NCBI GenBank assembly: GCA_034509735.1
Contig: JACGWO010000007.1
Location: 27,308,046 to 27,372,045, forward strand
DNA: 64,000 nucleotides
Source of the DNA: Sesamum alatum
Taxonomy: Eukaryota; Streptophyta; Magnoliopsida; Lamiales; Pedaliaceae
Direction: 5' to 3'
Positions 32,963 through 43,427 of the stretch are shown in pieces. Made by a program: the position numbers and the translations under genes. Below the pieces are notes generated by a model, which worked only from the letters and a program-made list of their open reading frames with translations, did not search any database and was not told where the DNA came from. Numbering within the stretch: the first letter of the stretch is position 1; every line of letters starts with the position of its first letter.

Positions 32963-33417
32963 TTAAAGCCTATCACCCATATGCCTAATCCCCATCTTCT
33001 CAAGATGTTGCGTATGAGCACTCTGCGACATAGGCTTTGTCAGCGGGTCTGCTGTGTTGTCTACTGAGTTGACTCGGTCCATCCGAACGTCACCTCTTCC
33101 TACCATTTCTCTAAGAAGATGGTAGCGTCTAAGAATGTGTTTGGAACGGTGATGAGATCTCGGTTCCTTTGCTTGCGCTATTGCACCGTTGTTATCACAG
33201 AAGATGACAACAGGCTCGGCGATGCTAGGCACCACACCCAACTCTTGGATGTAGTTTCTCATCCAAACCGCTTCCTTAGCAGCTTCTGAAGCTGCTATGT
33301 ATTCAGCCTCAGTGGTGGAGTCAGCAGTGGTTGCTTGCTTGGAACTTTTCCAAGCCACTACTCCTCCGTTGAGTTTGAATACATACCCGATTGAGACTTG
33401 GCATCATCGTCATCAGA
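32963..33417 (-). pseudogene. Inner copia RNase H C-terminal part
   Basis: The frame reads MAWKSSKQATTADSTTEAEY (catalytic Glu region), VVIFCDNNGAIAQAKEPRSH (catalytic Asp) and DPLTKPMSQSAHTQHLEKMG to the natural stop before the polypurine tract. Upstream, a TAG at 33418-33420 and a one-base loss near 33390 separate it from the main frame, so RNase H is not made as part of the polyprotein unless suppressed. Confidence 0.88.
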
Positions 33418-36400
33418 CTAGAAGCTAGCGTCGCTAAAGCCTTCCAGAATTAGTTCTCCATTGCCATAGACCAAGAACATTTCCTTAGTCCTCCTAAGGT
33501 ACTTAAGGATGCCCTTAACGGTATTCCAATGTGCCTCTCCTGCACAGGACTGATATCTGCTAGTCACGCTTAAAGCGTATGCAATGTCAGGCCTGGTGCA
33601 GTGGACCGCATATTGGATGCTGCCTACGGCAGAAGCATAGGGGATAACTTTCATCTTTTCAAGTTCCTCATCAGTCTGCGGGGACTGTTTCTTGGATAAC
33701 TTGATCCCATGCCTCATTGGAAGGAATCCTCGTTTGGAGTTGTCCATTCGATATCTCTTTAGGACTTTCTCCATATACGAGTTTTGGGTGAGCCCTAACA
33801 TCCTTTTAGATTTGTCCCTGACAATCTGGATGCCTAGGATGTAGGACGCTTCACCCAAGTCCTTCATGGAAAACTTGGTTGACAGCCATGCTTTCGTGTT
33901 TCCTAACATTCTGACGTCATTTCCAATTAGCAGAATGTCATCCACGTAAAGCACTAGGAACACTATGGAGCTCCCACTGACCTTCTTGTATATACAAGGG
34001 TCGGATTCGTTTTTGATGAAGTCATAACCCCGTATTACTTCATCAAATCGAATGTTCCAACTTCGGGAGGCTTGTTTGAGGCCATAGATGGACTTCTGGA
34101 GACGACAGACCTTCTGTTCTTCTCCAGTGACCGTGAAACCCTCCGGCTGATCCATATAGATCTCTTCTTCAACGAAACCGTTGAGGAAGGCCGTTTTGAC
34201 GTCCATCTGCCATATTTCATAGTCATACCATGCTGCTATGGCAAGCAGGATCCGAATGGACTTAGCCATGGCTACTGGCGAGTAGGTATCCTCAAAATCG
34301 ACCCCGGGTCGTTGAGTGTATCCCTTAGCTACAAGCCTAGCCTTAAAGGTTGTGACTTCTCCATCAACGCCGAGTTTGCGCTTGTAGACCCACTTACAGC
34401 CCACTAGCTTAACACCTTTCGGTGGATCTACAAGTCTCCAAACTTGGTTCTCGCTCATGGAGTCCATTTCGGTCTTCATGGCCTCAAGCCATTTCCCGGA
34501 ATCGATGTCAGACATCGCTTCCCCGTATGTCTTAGGATCGTTATCCAGAAGATCGGTCGCACCTAGAAACCCATATCTCACTGGAGGTCTGGATTCTCTA
34601 GTGGACCTACGGAGGACGGGAACGTCAGTGGTGACTGTGGGCGCTGACTGTATCGGAGCCGGCGGTTCAGGGGCCGGGACTGGGCTTTCTTGAGGTTGTC
34701 CTTCATGCCTAGCATGTTGGACTTCTCTAGGTTGGTCAGCCCTCCGTGCGTTAATCCTAAATCCTCTTGGTGAGGTTTCCGCAGCTATTTCTGATGGCTG
34801 AGTTCCATCACTTGATTCCTCAAGGATCAGCTCATCAGGTTGGATATCCTCCGGGAAGCCTTGCTCCAAGAATACTGCATTCCTTGAAACAAATACCTTT
34901 TGTTCCAAAGGGTCATAAAAGTAATAACCCGCAGTTTCTCTAGGGTATCCAACGAACCTGCATAGGCTAGACCTGGATTCTAGCTTATCTCCCACTAACC
35001 TCTTGACGTATGCGGGGCTACCCCACACTTTCAAGTAGTTGTAGGACGCAGGCTTGCCGTGCCATATCTCATATGGCGTTTGGGTCAATGCACTGGTAGG
35101 CGCCAAATTCAACAACTTGGCTGCCGTTTCTAATGCATAACCCCAAAACGATAAGGGCAATTTGGTAAAACTCATCATGGACCGAACCATGTCCAACAGG
35201 GTTCGGTTCCTCCTTTCAGAGATGCCGTTTAACTGTGGTGTTCCGGGAGGTGTCCATTCTGATATTATACCATGTTCTTTTAGATAATCAAGGAATTCGG
35301 CACTAAGGTATTCACCACCTCGGTCTGACCGTAGGACTTTAATTTTGCAGTTGGTCTGGTTCTCCACTTCAAGTCTGAATTCTTTAAACCTCTCAAGAGC
35401 TTCAGACTTGTACCTCATTAGGTAAACATAACCATACCGTGAATGATCATCGGTGAAGGTTATGAAGTAGGAGAACCCACCTCGAGCCTGCGTCCTTAGT
35501 GGTCCACATACGTCTGTATGAACCAAGTCCAACAGATCCGTGGCAAGCCTGCTTTGACCTACAAAGGGCTTCTTGGTCATTTTCCCTCTTAGACAAGATT
35601 CACAAGTTGGTAGATCGCTCAAGTCCCCAACCTCTAGGTTCTTTGAGTCTACCAACCTTTTCATCCTATCTTGGGATATGTGACCTAGCCTAGCGTGCCA
35701 CAGACGTGCGTTCCCGTTATTATCTAATTTCCGTTTGTGTTGAGTGTTAAGAACGAAATTCGTTTGTTGCAAGATATAGGGCCCGTTGTGTAATGTACCA
35801 AGTAGATGAACAATTCCACACCTCATCAAATAAAAGCAATTTTTATTGATTCTGAACTCATAACCACTATTGTCCAACAATGGAATGGAAATGATGTTCT
35901 TAATCATACTAGGTACAAAATAAACCTGCTCTAATTCTATGCTAATGGTATCACTAATCACTAAAGTGGCGGATCCTACTGCTTCTGCCGAGATGGCCTT
36001 GCCATTTCCAAGCTTCAGGATCATGTCCCCGCTACTTAGTTTTCTGCTTCTTTTCAGCACCTGCAAATCATTGCAAATGTGAGCTCCACAGCCGGTATCC
36101 AATACCCAAGAGGCAGAATTAGTGACCATATTAACCTCAATCACATATATACCTTGGTTTGAGAAGAGTTTGGGGCACTCTCTCTTCCAATGCCCTTTCT
36201 CACGGCAGTTGATACATATGTCATATGCCTTTGACTGTTGCTTGGAGACAACCTTTCCCTTTCCTTTGCCTTTCCCCTCTTTGGCAATGGGAACACTCTG
36301 AGTGTTCGTAGCTGCTATGACGGCTTTTCCCTTCCCCTTCTTCTTTTTCCAACGTCCGGCACCCTTGCCTTTCGTCTTGGAAGTTGAAGCACCTCCAAAC

Positions 36401-37014
36401 AATACCAAAGGCGTGGACTTCTTAGTCGTTGCCTCGTATTGCACCAACATATTGATCAACTCATGAATGCCCTTCTCAAGTGCATTCATGTTATAGTTGA
36501 CGATAAATTGGTCGAAGGAGGGTGGGAGTGACTGAAGGATCACATCTATGTACGTTTCGTTATCGAGACCTGCCTTTAGGTCCTCGAGCTTTTCCACTAG
36601 GGTAAGCATTTTAACCCCATGCTCTTGTACAGAGGATCCTTCTGTCATTTTAGTTCCAAAGAACGCCTTGGTCGCGACATACCTAGTATGCCGGTCCGGG
36701 ACTGCATAGCAATCCTTAAGGCGAGCCATAATGGAAGGGACATCGTCTAGCCTTTCATATTGCTTCTGAATCTCATTGGTCATCGAAGCAAGTATGACGC
36801 TACGGACCTTCCGGTTATCCTTATGCCAAGTCTCGAACGTCTCACGTTCTTCTGGCGTGGATCCTTCCGGCAAGGTCCTAGGGAGAGGCTCGTCCATGAC
36901 GTAGCCTTGGTTCTCGTAATCTAGGACTATCCTGAGATTGCGCAACCAGTCGTTGTAATTTGTTCCATTGAATTTGTTTGTCTCAAGAATGGTTGAAAGT
37001 GGGTTCTTAGACAT
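33418..37014 (-). CDS. Inner copia Gag-Pol polyprotein
   Basis: A continuous frame of 1,198 codons from the ATG at 37014 (MSKNPLSTILETNKFNG); I chose this start because the outer element has the same ATG context, although the frame is open eight codons further. In order: gag domain (residues about 10-200), Lys-rich linker, CCHC knuckle CINCREKGHWKREC near 270, protease WVLDTGCGAHIC near 305, pre-integrase LWHARLGHIS, integrase with HTDVCGP, LRSDRGGEYLS and the NGISERRNRTLLD catalytic Glu, linker, RT with QMDVKTAFLNG and VLYVDDILLIGND, and the RNase H start ILEGFSDASF. It ends at a TAG where the outer copy has CAG. All catalytic residues except the last RNase H ones are within this frame. The product would form cytoplasmic particles and integrate cDNA in the nucleus. 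Confidence 0.94.
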   Translation of the reverse strand: MSKNPLSTILETNKFNGTNYNDWLRNLRIVLDYENQGYVMDEPLPRTLPEGSTPEERETFETWHKDNRKVRSVILASMTNEIQKQYERLDDVPSIMARLKDCYAVPDRHTRYVATKAFFGTKMTEGSSVQEHGVKMLTLVEKLEDLKAGLDNETYIDVILQSLPPSFDQFIVNYNMNALEKGIHELINMLVQYEATTKKSTPLVLFGGASTSKTKGKGAGRWKKKKGKGKAVIAATNTQSVPIAKEGKGKGKGKVVSKQQSKAYDICINCREKGHWKRECPKLFSNQGIYVIEVNMVTNSASWVLDTGCGAHICNDLQVLKRSRKLSSGDMILKLGNGKAISAEAVGSATLVISDTISIELEQVYFVPSMIKNIISIPLLDNSGYEFRINKNCFYLMRCGIVHLLGTLHNGPYILQQTNFVLNTQHKRKLDNNGNARLWHARLGHISQDRMKRLVDSKNLEVGDLSDLPTCESCLRGKMTKKPFVGQSRLATDLLDLVHTDVCGPLRTQARGGFSYFITFTDDHSRYGYVYLMRYKSEALERFKEFRLEVENQTNCKIKVLRSDRGGEYLSAEFLDYLKEHGIISEWTPPGTPQLNGISERRNRTLLDMVRSMMSFTKLPLSFWGYALETAAKLLNLAPTSALTQTPYEIWHGKPASYNYLKVWGSPAYVKRLVGDKLESRSSLCRFVGYPRETAGYYFYDPLEQKVFVSRNAVFLEQGFPEDIQPDELILEESSDGTQPSEIAAETSPRGFRINARRADQPREVQHARHEGQPQESPVPAPEPPAPIQSAPTVTTDVPVLRRSTRESRPPVRYGFLGATDLLDNDPKTYGEAMSDIDSGKWLEAMKTEMDSMSENQVWRLVDPPKGVKLVGCKWVYKRKLGVDGEVTTFKARLVAKGYTQRPGVDFEDTYSPVAMAKSIRILLAIAAWYDYEIWQMDVKTAFLNGFVEEEIYMDQPEGFTVTGEEQKVCRLQKSIYGLKQASRSWNIRFDEVIRGYDFIKNESDPCIYKKVSGSSIVFLVLYVDDILLIGNDVRMLGNTKAWLSTKFSMKDLGEASYILGIQIVRDKSKRMLGLTQNSYMEKVLKRYRMDNSKRGFLPMRHGIKLSKKQSPQTDEELEKMKVIPYASAVGSIQYAVHCTRPDIAYALSVTSRYQSCAGEAHWNTVKGILKYLRRTKEMFLVYGNGELILEGFSDASF

Positions 37015-38534
37015 TTTAAATCTACATTTAGAAAACAACGCGCGATCAGCAGAAAAATAAAGACGGTGGTTTGATGAAATAATTAAATGCTTGGTCTTTA
37101 GTCATTTAATCCTCCCACTATTTATACGAAAACACGGTACTCTCAAACGTGATTTTCGGGAAATCCTTTCCTAGTGGGCTTGGGATCCACAGCGATTTTT
37201 CCCATACCCCGCTTTTACGATTCGCATGGAAAAGATCCTGTGGGAGGTATTCCATACCATTCTCGTTCCACGAGATTCCCAAGATTATTGCCTCACCCTT
37301 TCGCATGATCGCGAGGACTCCAAGCGAATCATGCTAATTGGGCGTTAGACCCGACCCAATCGACCGAGCCACAGACCCACTGGTACCCCCACGACTCGTG
37401 AGACAGGTAACAGCAGCCCATTTTTCATTCATGACATAGTGCAGCTTCCTTTAAGTACAATAACGTGCCACGACTCGTGAGACCACGCTATTGACCTAAA
37501 ACAGCTTCCTCACTGTGCCATGGATTGGAAGGCATGGACAAACTCCTAGAGTTCATGTCCACTTTATCTAGGGTCTAATATTTCAACATTGGTCCAACCA
37601 ATGTGAGAGTAGTGAATGACCGAGATCTCATAATATATATGCATACATCCATCCATAATGCATAAATAAAATCCATCCATAGCAGTTATATGATAAATAA
37701 AAGCCATTCATCCATCATAATAACCACATGCAAAATTAAAGCCTAGCACGCCCCTGTTGGATGATCACGAGCCCAAATCCTATGCGACCCACTGAGCGCG
37801 CAGTGGATCTATGGTCAATCTAGGGTCGGTCCTATACTATTACAATAATAGTAACCCAATCATCATGCTGATGGGCCTTGGTCTCTTTTCTCTTTCTTCA
37901 CTTCATGGAAAACTCCAAGGGACCTTCGGTCTGGGCTCTCCATGTGGTCCTTCCTTCTTCTCCACCAATTACAAAAAGAAACCTCACTCCTATTCTACTC
38001 TCATTACATATTAAAAAATAGAAACCCCAGCGAAAACCCGGGGGGAGTACATAAGGAGGGAGGTAGAATGCCTTATTATTCCAAGGCAACTAGAAAGAGA
38101 GAAGGAGAAAGCAGTTAAAGAGGCACACAGGCCCAACAGAAAATTAAACCATACATGCGGTCTAGGGCTCGTGATCATCCATTTCCATCCAACACACGTA
38201 ATTACATGATCCAATCACATAATCATAATATTCCAACAACACATGATTTCCAATCATATTAATCCAAGATGAAAATAAATGAACATGTGCGCAACGTGTG
38301 AAAATAAAAAAATATAAATATTGGTAATATTAATCCTTTTTTTTTCGTTTTAGGAAAACCTTTCCTCATTATCTTAAGTAAAATAACCCCGGGATTCCAA
38401 ATCCAATTTATTTTACTCCTAAAATAATGTCTTTAGGAACTTAGGAAAAATTGAACCCAAAAAATGATTTTTTCAGAATTAATTCAAAATTAAAACTGAA
38501 AATTAATTTAAAATAAAATAACACTAGGGTTTCA
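37015..38534 (-). other. Untranslated leader of inner copia, AT-balanced part
   Basis: No recognisable protein. Several phrases recur inverted in the outer leader (ctcccactatttatacga, ggatgatcacgagcccaa, cgactcgtgagac). It ends with agggtttcaaaaccct, a short palindrome, before the GC-rich block. Confidence 0.7.
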
Positions 38535-39140
38535 AAACCCTAGCTTCACAGCCACCGGCCGCCGCCGCCTGCGGCAGCCAGCCGGCCGGCCCGCGCGCAG
38601 GCGCTGCCTGGCCGGGCGGGCGCGCGCAGGCCCCTGCCTGCTTGCGCGCGCGCCTGACCGGCAGCGCACTGCACGGCCTAGCGCATCGGCAGGCCGACGC
38701 GCGCGCAGGCTCCTCTTCCTTGCGCGCGCTGGCTTGCTGGCCGCCGGCCGTGTGCCTGCGCTGTGCGCAGAGCGCGCGCGCAGACGCGCACTGGGCGTGC
38801 CTGCCGGGCGCGCGCGCGCAGACGCCTCCGTCTGCGTGCGCGCGCGCCTGGCGGCGCGCCTGGTGCCCGTCCGCGCACGGGCTCCCCGCCCGTCAGCCTT
38901 GCGCGCGCGCGCATGGGCGTGCCTGCCGGGCGCGCGCGCGCAGACTCCTTTGTCTACCCGCGCGCGCGCCTGGAGGCGCTTCCATGCGCGCACGCCCGCG
39001 CGCAGCCATCCTGGCTGCGCGCTGCCCCTGCGCGGTCGGCAGTGCGCGCGCGCGCAGGCTTCCCATGCCTGCGCGCGTCCGCCCTACCGGCAGTGCTCGG
39101 CTGCGCGCGGCCAGCCTTCCCGGCTGGCCGGCTGTGGCAT
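38535..39140. repeat. Expanded GC-rich, CpG-dense block in inner leader
   Basis: About 600 bp composed almost wholly of G and C with many alternating cgcgcg runs. It contains tandem segments: tgggcgtgcctgccgggcgc occurs at 38792 and again at 38914 (period 122), each followed by cgcgcgcgcagac and later by a cctgg(c/a)ggcgc phrase. Long open frames on both strands (Arg/Ala-rich) are expected from composition alone. The outer element carries only about 110 bp of such sequence at the same place. Confidence 0.85.
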
Positions 39141-39341
39141 TTTCTCTCGTTTTTCAGATTAATTTCCCATCCCGTTTCCCAAGGAAAAACAAAAAAACAC
39201 CAACATTCATAAATTCACACGAATTAAAAGCAATAAAATAACATGCTTTAATAATCAAGAAATTCAAGATTCAATTAAAACATGCTAAATCACGTTTCAT
39301 GCTTAAAACGCACATAAACCCTAGGCCTATACACCGAACCG

Positions 39342-39354
39342 GGCTCTGATACCA
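39342..39354 (-). promoter_or_regulatory. Primer-binding site of inner copia
   Basis: The minus strand reads TGGTATCAGAGCC one base after the 5' LTR end at 39356. Confidence 0.95.
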
Positions 39355-39355
39355 C

Positions 39356-41341
39356 TGAATGAAATTGTGGATCGTCCCGGGAAAAGCGCGAATGCGGAAG
39401 CGCGGTATAATTAAAATTAAATATGGAATTTAAACATGCTTTTAAATTAAAACACGTTTCAAAGGGTGTGCCTTTGAAATTTCCCGGGCGTTCGGTGTAT
39501 CTCATGAACGAATAACACAAAATAAATCATGGAGGCCATAGGGTTGGAAATTAAAGAGAGGACGAAAAATTAAAACGAGACCTACCCGTTGTCGTTTTCG
39601 TCTTCAACGGCTACAAGCGTTGTTCCCCGTTTTGCACCAAGATCTCGTCTTTGAGACCCTCTAAATCGTGACACACGATCCACCCACGTATCTTGCACGT
39701 CGTGCTAGCAACGAACAAGTTTTATGTTTTTGGAGTGGATGAATCAATAACACATTATTGATTAATGGTATTGATTCATCAAGTTCTTAATGTTCCAAGA
39801 ACAAAAAGAACCAAGAAAATATTTCTTGGAGAGGGAGAGAGAAATCGGACGAGAGAGAGGGAGAGAGAATCCGTGTGTGTGTGTTGTAGTGTGTGTGTTG
39901 GAGTTTCATCATCCTTCAACTTGTAGGATGCTAGGGTTTATATAGAAGAGGAGTCTAATCCTCTTTAAAACTCCTCTTTCAAGAACTCTATTTTGACTAG
40001 GATTTTGACCTAGTCAAAGTCCTAGTCAAAGTAGTGTTTTGACCTAGTCAAAACAATCCTAGCCATCCATCTCTCCCATTCATCTCACCGTTGATTTAAT
40101 TTAATTTAATGGAATATTTAAAACCTATTTAAATATTTCCAAGAGGCTAAAATAAATATAAATATTATTTAAGCCCATTAAATAAATCCCTTTGATAAAT
40201 CTAATTTATCAATTTAATTCCTTATATCTAATAGAAGGAATTATTTCTCCAAGAAAAAATAAAGGACCCGATTAAATCCAATTTAATCATTCCTTCACTC
40301 CAATATTTAATTCCTAATTAAATATCTAAATGTGTGTGGATAGTGTGTGACTCTTTAGGTTCACCTTTCAGCTAGACTTGGTCGGATTCCTAGAATCCTT
40401 CCGTTACCATGGGTGGCCATCTAGCAACGGTCCATGGCACTAGAGACTAGGTGAAATATTCAGGGATGAACATTTAGGCTCTAACAGTACACTTGTCCTT
40501 CTGTCTTAGGTCTCATCACTTAGAGTCTAGGGCACGGATAATGCAGGTACCCATCTTGGACCTAAGTGTCGGTCTGTCCTCACTAAACGCCGCAAGGGAA
40601 TCCTTCCCTTCTGTTCAGTTATGTGGCCACAGATTTTAGGGACAAGACACAGAGCATACATGAGACTCAACTGTCAATACCTATTGGCAGGAGACAGATC
40701 CTTTCTTGGAAACTACTGTCACTTTGTACACCAGAACTGTACTAGACATGGCTTATGACTACCAAAGAGAATTCTGGCAATCTCTCACCATATCTAAGAT
40801 ACAGCCCTAACGTACAGATAAACTGAGCAATTCCTCAAGTCAAAGGACTTGGCCTGTACCGTTGGAACCGGGAATACACGTCATACCTTGCTGACCATAC
40901 TCAAGGTCCTCCGTAAGACGGTTCCCGCGAGTCACCTCAGTCAGCTGCGTCCTAGCATGCTAACCCACTAACACTGCTTAGACGACCCTCGTCACCCGTC
41001 GATGAAACACGACAGCAGGTGCTTAGTGCAAGTCTCAAATGGAATCCCGGTACCCATTTTCGGGATTCCTTGACTTGGAGATTTCCGGACTGATTCGGGA
41101 AGACTGATTCCATGGACCTACCTCCAAGCGTAGTCCCAGTCCCCGAAATTGATTCTCAGTCCGTTGGCTTTGTTTGCGTAGTGAACAGATATGGAAAACA
41201 AATATAAGTGAACACAAACAAAGTGATGCCAAATGAAATTCACTTCTTTATTCATTAATGATTTATCAAACACCTGAAATTGTCTAGACATAGGTTACAT
41301 ATTCCTGCCAAAACTGGCTTACATGGTCACCTATTCTAACA
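39356..41341 (-). repeat. 5' LTR of inner copia
   Basis: 1,986 bp, paired with 30961-32946. TATATAAA on the minus strand (reverse complement at 39937-39944) is the likely promoter box driving the inner element. Confidence 0.95.
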
Positions 41342-42300
41342 TGTGGTCCACTAAATACTCAGGCTAGAGGTGGGTACTCGTACTTCATAACCTTTACCGA
41401 TGATCACTCACGGTATGGTTATGTTTACCTGATGAGGTACAAGTCTGAAGCCTTTGGAAGGTTTAAGGAATACAGACTTGAAGTAGAGAACCAAACCGGT
41501 CGAAAGATCAAAGCCCTTCGGTTGGACCGATGTGGAGAGTATTTGAGTGGTGAGTTTACTGATTATCTAAAAGAGAATGGGATTCTCTCTCAGTGGACCC
41601 CTCCTGGAACACCGCAGCTTAATGGTGTGTCTGAAAGGAGGAATCGGACCTTGTTGGACATGGTCCGATCCATGATGAGTTTTACCGAACTACCCCTTTT
41701 CCTTCTGGGGATACGCTCTTGAGACGGCAGCCAAAGTTTTGAACTTGACGCCATCTAAAAGGGCATCCCAGATGCCATATGAGATATGGCATGGCAAGCC
41801 TGCCTCCTACAAATACTTGAAAATGTGGGGTTGCCCCGCATATGTCAAGAGATTAATGGGAGATAAACTGGACTCAAGGTCTAGTTTATGCAGGTTCATC
41901 GGCTATCCGAAAGAAACTGCGAGGTATTATTTCTATGATCCCTCCGAGCAAAAGGTTTTTGTCTCGCGAAATGCAGTGTTCTTGGAAAAAGGTTTTCCAT
42001 CGGATAGTCGACGCGATGAGGTGCTCCTTGAGGAATCAAGTGAGGCACCCCATGAGGCGGCAGTGACATCTGAGCCAGTGGTTCCCACTGATATTGTTCC
42101 AGTCCTCCGTAGGTTGGCCAGAGTATCCCATGCACCTGATAGGTATGGATTTCTGTGCTTGACCGGTCAGTTGGATAATGATCCAAAGACGTACGGAGAA
42201 GCGATGTCGGACATTGATTCGGACAAGTGGCTTGAGGCCATGAGATCAGAGATGGACTCGATGGGTACAAACAAGATTTGGACCCTAGCAGATCCACCAA
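41342..42300 (+). pseudogene. Outer copia integrase remainder and linker
   Basis: The frame resumes with GPLNTQARGGYSYFITFTDD then MRYKSEAFGRFKEYRLEVEN, ALRLDRCGEYLSGEF and NGVSERRNRTLLDMV. The second catalytic motif reads LDRCGEY where the inner copy has SDRGGEY; the Asp is kept but neighbours changed. A frameshift at about 41700-41735 splits integrase. The linker SRSSLCRFIGYPKETARYYF, SRNAVFLEKGF and DNDPKTYGEAMSDIDSDKWL follows to the RT start. Confidence 0.88.
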
Positions 42301-43340
42301 AAGGGGTTAAACCCGAAGCTGGAACATACGTTTTGATGAAGTCATACGGGGATATGATTTCATCAAGAACGAGTTCGATCCTTGTGTATACAAGAAGATC
42401 AGTGGGAGCTCAGTTGCGTTTCTGGTGCTTTACGTGGATGACATCTTGCTCATTGGGAATGATGCTAAGATGTTGGGTACCACTAAAGCTTGGTTGTCAA
42501 CACAATTCTCCATGAAGGATATGGGCGAGGCATCCTACATCCTTGGCATCAAGATCTACAAGGATATATCTAAAAGGATGTTAGGAATGGCCCAGTCCTC
42601 GTACATTGAGAAAGTCTTGAAGAGATTCAAGATGGAGAACTCAAAACGAGGATTCCTTCCAATGAGGCATGGAATTAAGTTATCCAAGAAGCAGTCTCCT
42701 AAGACTGATGAGGAGCTTAAAAGGATGTTGGACATCCCCTATGCTTCAGTCGTAGGCAGCATACAGTATGCTGTTCAGTGCACTAGACCTGATGTGGCTT
42801 TCGCTTTGAGCGTAACTAGCCGATATCAGTCGTGTGCCGGGGAGGCACACTGGAGTGCAGTCAGGACTATCCTAAAGTACCTAAAAAGGACTAAGGACAT
42901 GTTCTTGATCTACGGCGGTGTAGAGTTGATACTGGAAAGCTATAGCGACACTAGCTTCCAGTCAGATGACGATCATGTCAAGTCTCAATCTGGTTATGTG
43001 TTTAGACTTAATGGTGGCGTGGTCGCTTGGAAGAGTTCCAAGCAGGCTACCACGGCGGACTCCATCACAGAGTCTGAATACATAGCAGTTTCGGAAGCTG
43101 CTAAGGAGTGGTTTGGTTGATGAGCTACATCCAAGGGTTGGATATAGTACCTAGCATTGGTAAGCCTGTAATTATCTTTTATGATAACAACGGGGCGATA
43201 GTGTTAGCAAAGGAACCGAGATCTCATCACGATCCAAGCATATTCTTAGATGTTACCATCTACTTAGAGAGATGGATAGCAGGAGTGACGTTCGGTTGGA
43301 CCGAGTCAGCTCCGCAGAAAACATAACAGATCCACTTGCT
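42301..43340 (+). pseudogene. Outer copia RT (N-terminal half deleted) and RNase H
   Basis: At DPPKGVKP the sequence jumps to GTYVLMKSYG, out of frame. By comparison with the inner copy roughly 115 codons, including the first catalytic motif (MDVKTAFLNG), are gone. The RT remainder in another frame is intact: VLYVDDILLIGNDAKMLGTT, MRHGIKLSKKQSPKTDEEL, YASVVGSIQYAVQCTRPDVA. RNase H follows (SYSDTSFQSDDDHVKSQSGY, TTADSITESEYIAVSEAAKE), with a frameshift near 43110 and PVIIFYDNNGAIVLAKEPRS after it. Confidence 0.9.
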
Positions 43341-43416
43341 AAGCCTATGTCGCAAGTTGCCCATACTCACCATCTGAATAAGAGGTTTGAGGCCAATGGG
43401 TGATTGGCTTTAGGTC

Positions 43417-43427
43417 AAGTGGGAGAT
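43417..43427 (+). promoter_or_regulatory. Polypurine tract of outer copia
   Basis: AAGTGGGAGAT directly before the 3' LTR. Confidence 0.9.

Larger units (their letters stand above)
30961..41341 (-). mobile_element. Inner copia retrotransposon, young, minus strand
   Basis: LTRs of equal length (30961-32946 and 39356-41341) start TGAA and end AACA on the plus strand. The host integrase codons are interrupted at tgtgg: the right flank reads tgtgg (41342-41346) and the left flank tgtgc (30956-30960), a 5-bp duplication with one change. The primer-binding site, polypurine tract, GC-rich leader and a gag-pol frame of about 1,200 codons are present. I count about a dozen differences between the LTRs, so insertion was recent relative to everything around it. 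One nonsense codon and one frameshift near RNase H are the only breaks I see. Confidence 0.95.

Noticed and set aside
38532..39241. Long overlapping frames on both strands, rich in Arg and Ala
   Set aside because: They follow from near-pure GC composition with few possible stop codons, overlap each other in several frames and resemble no protein family.
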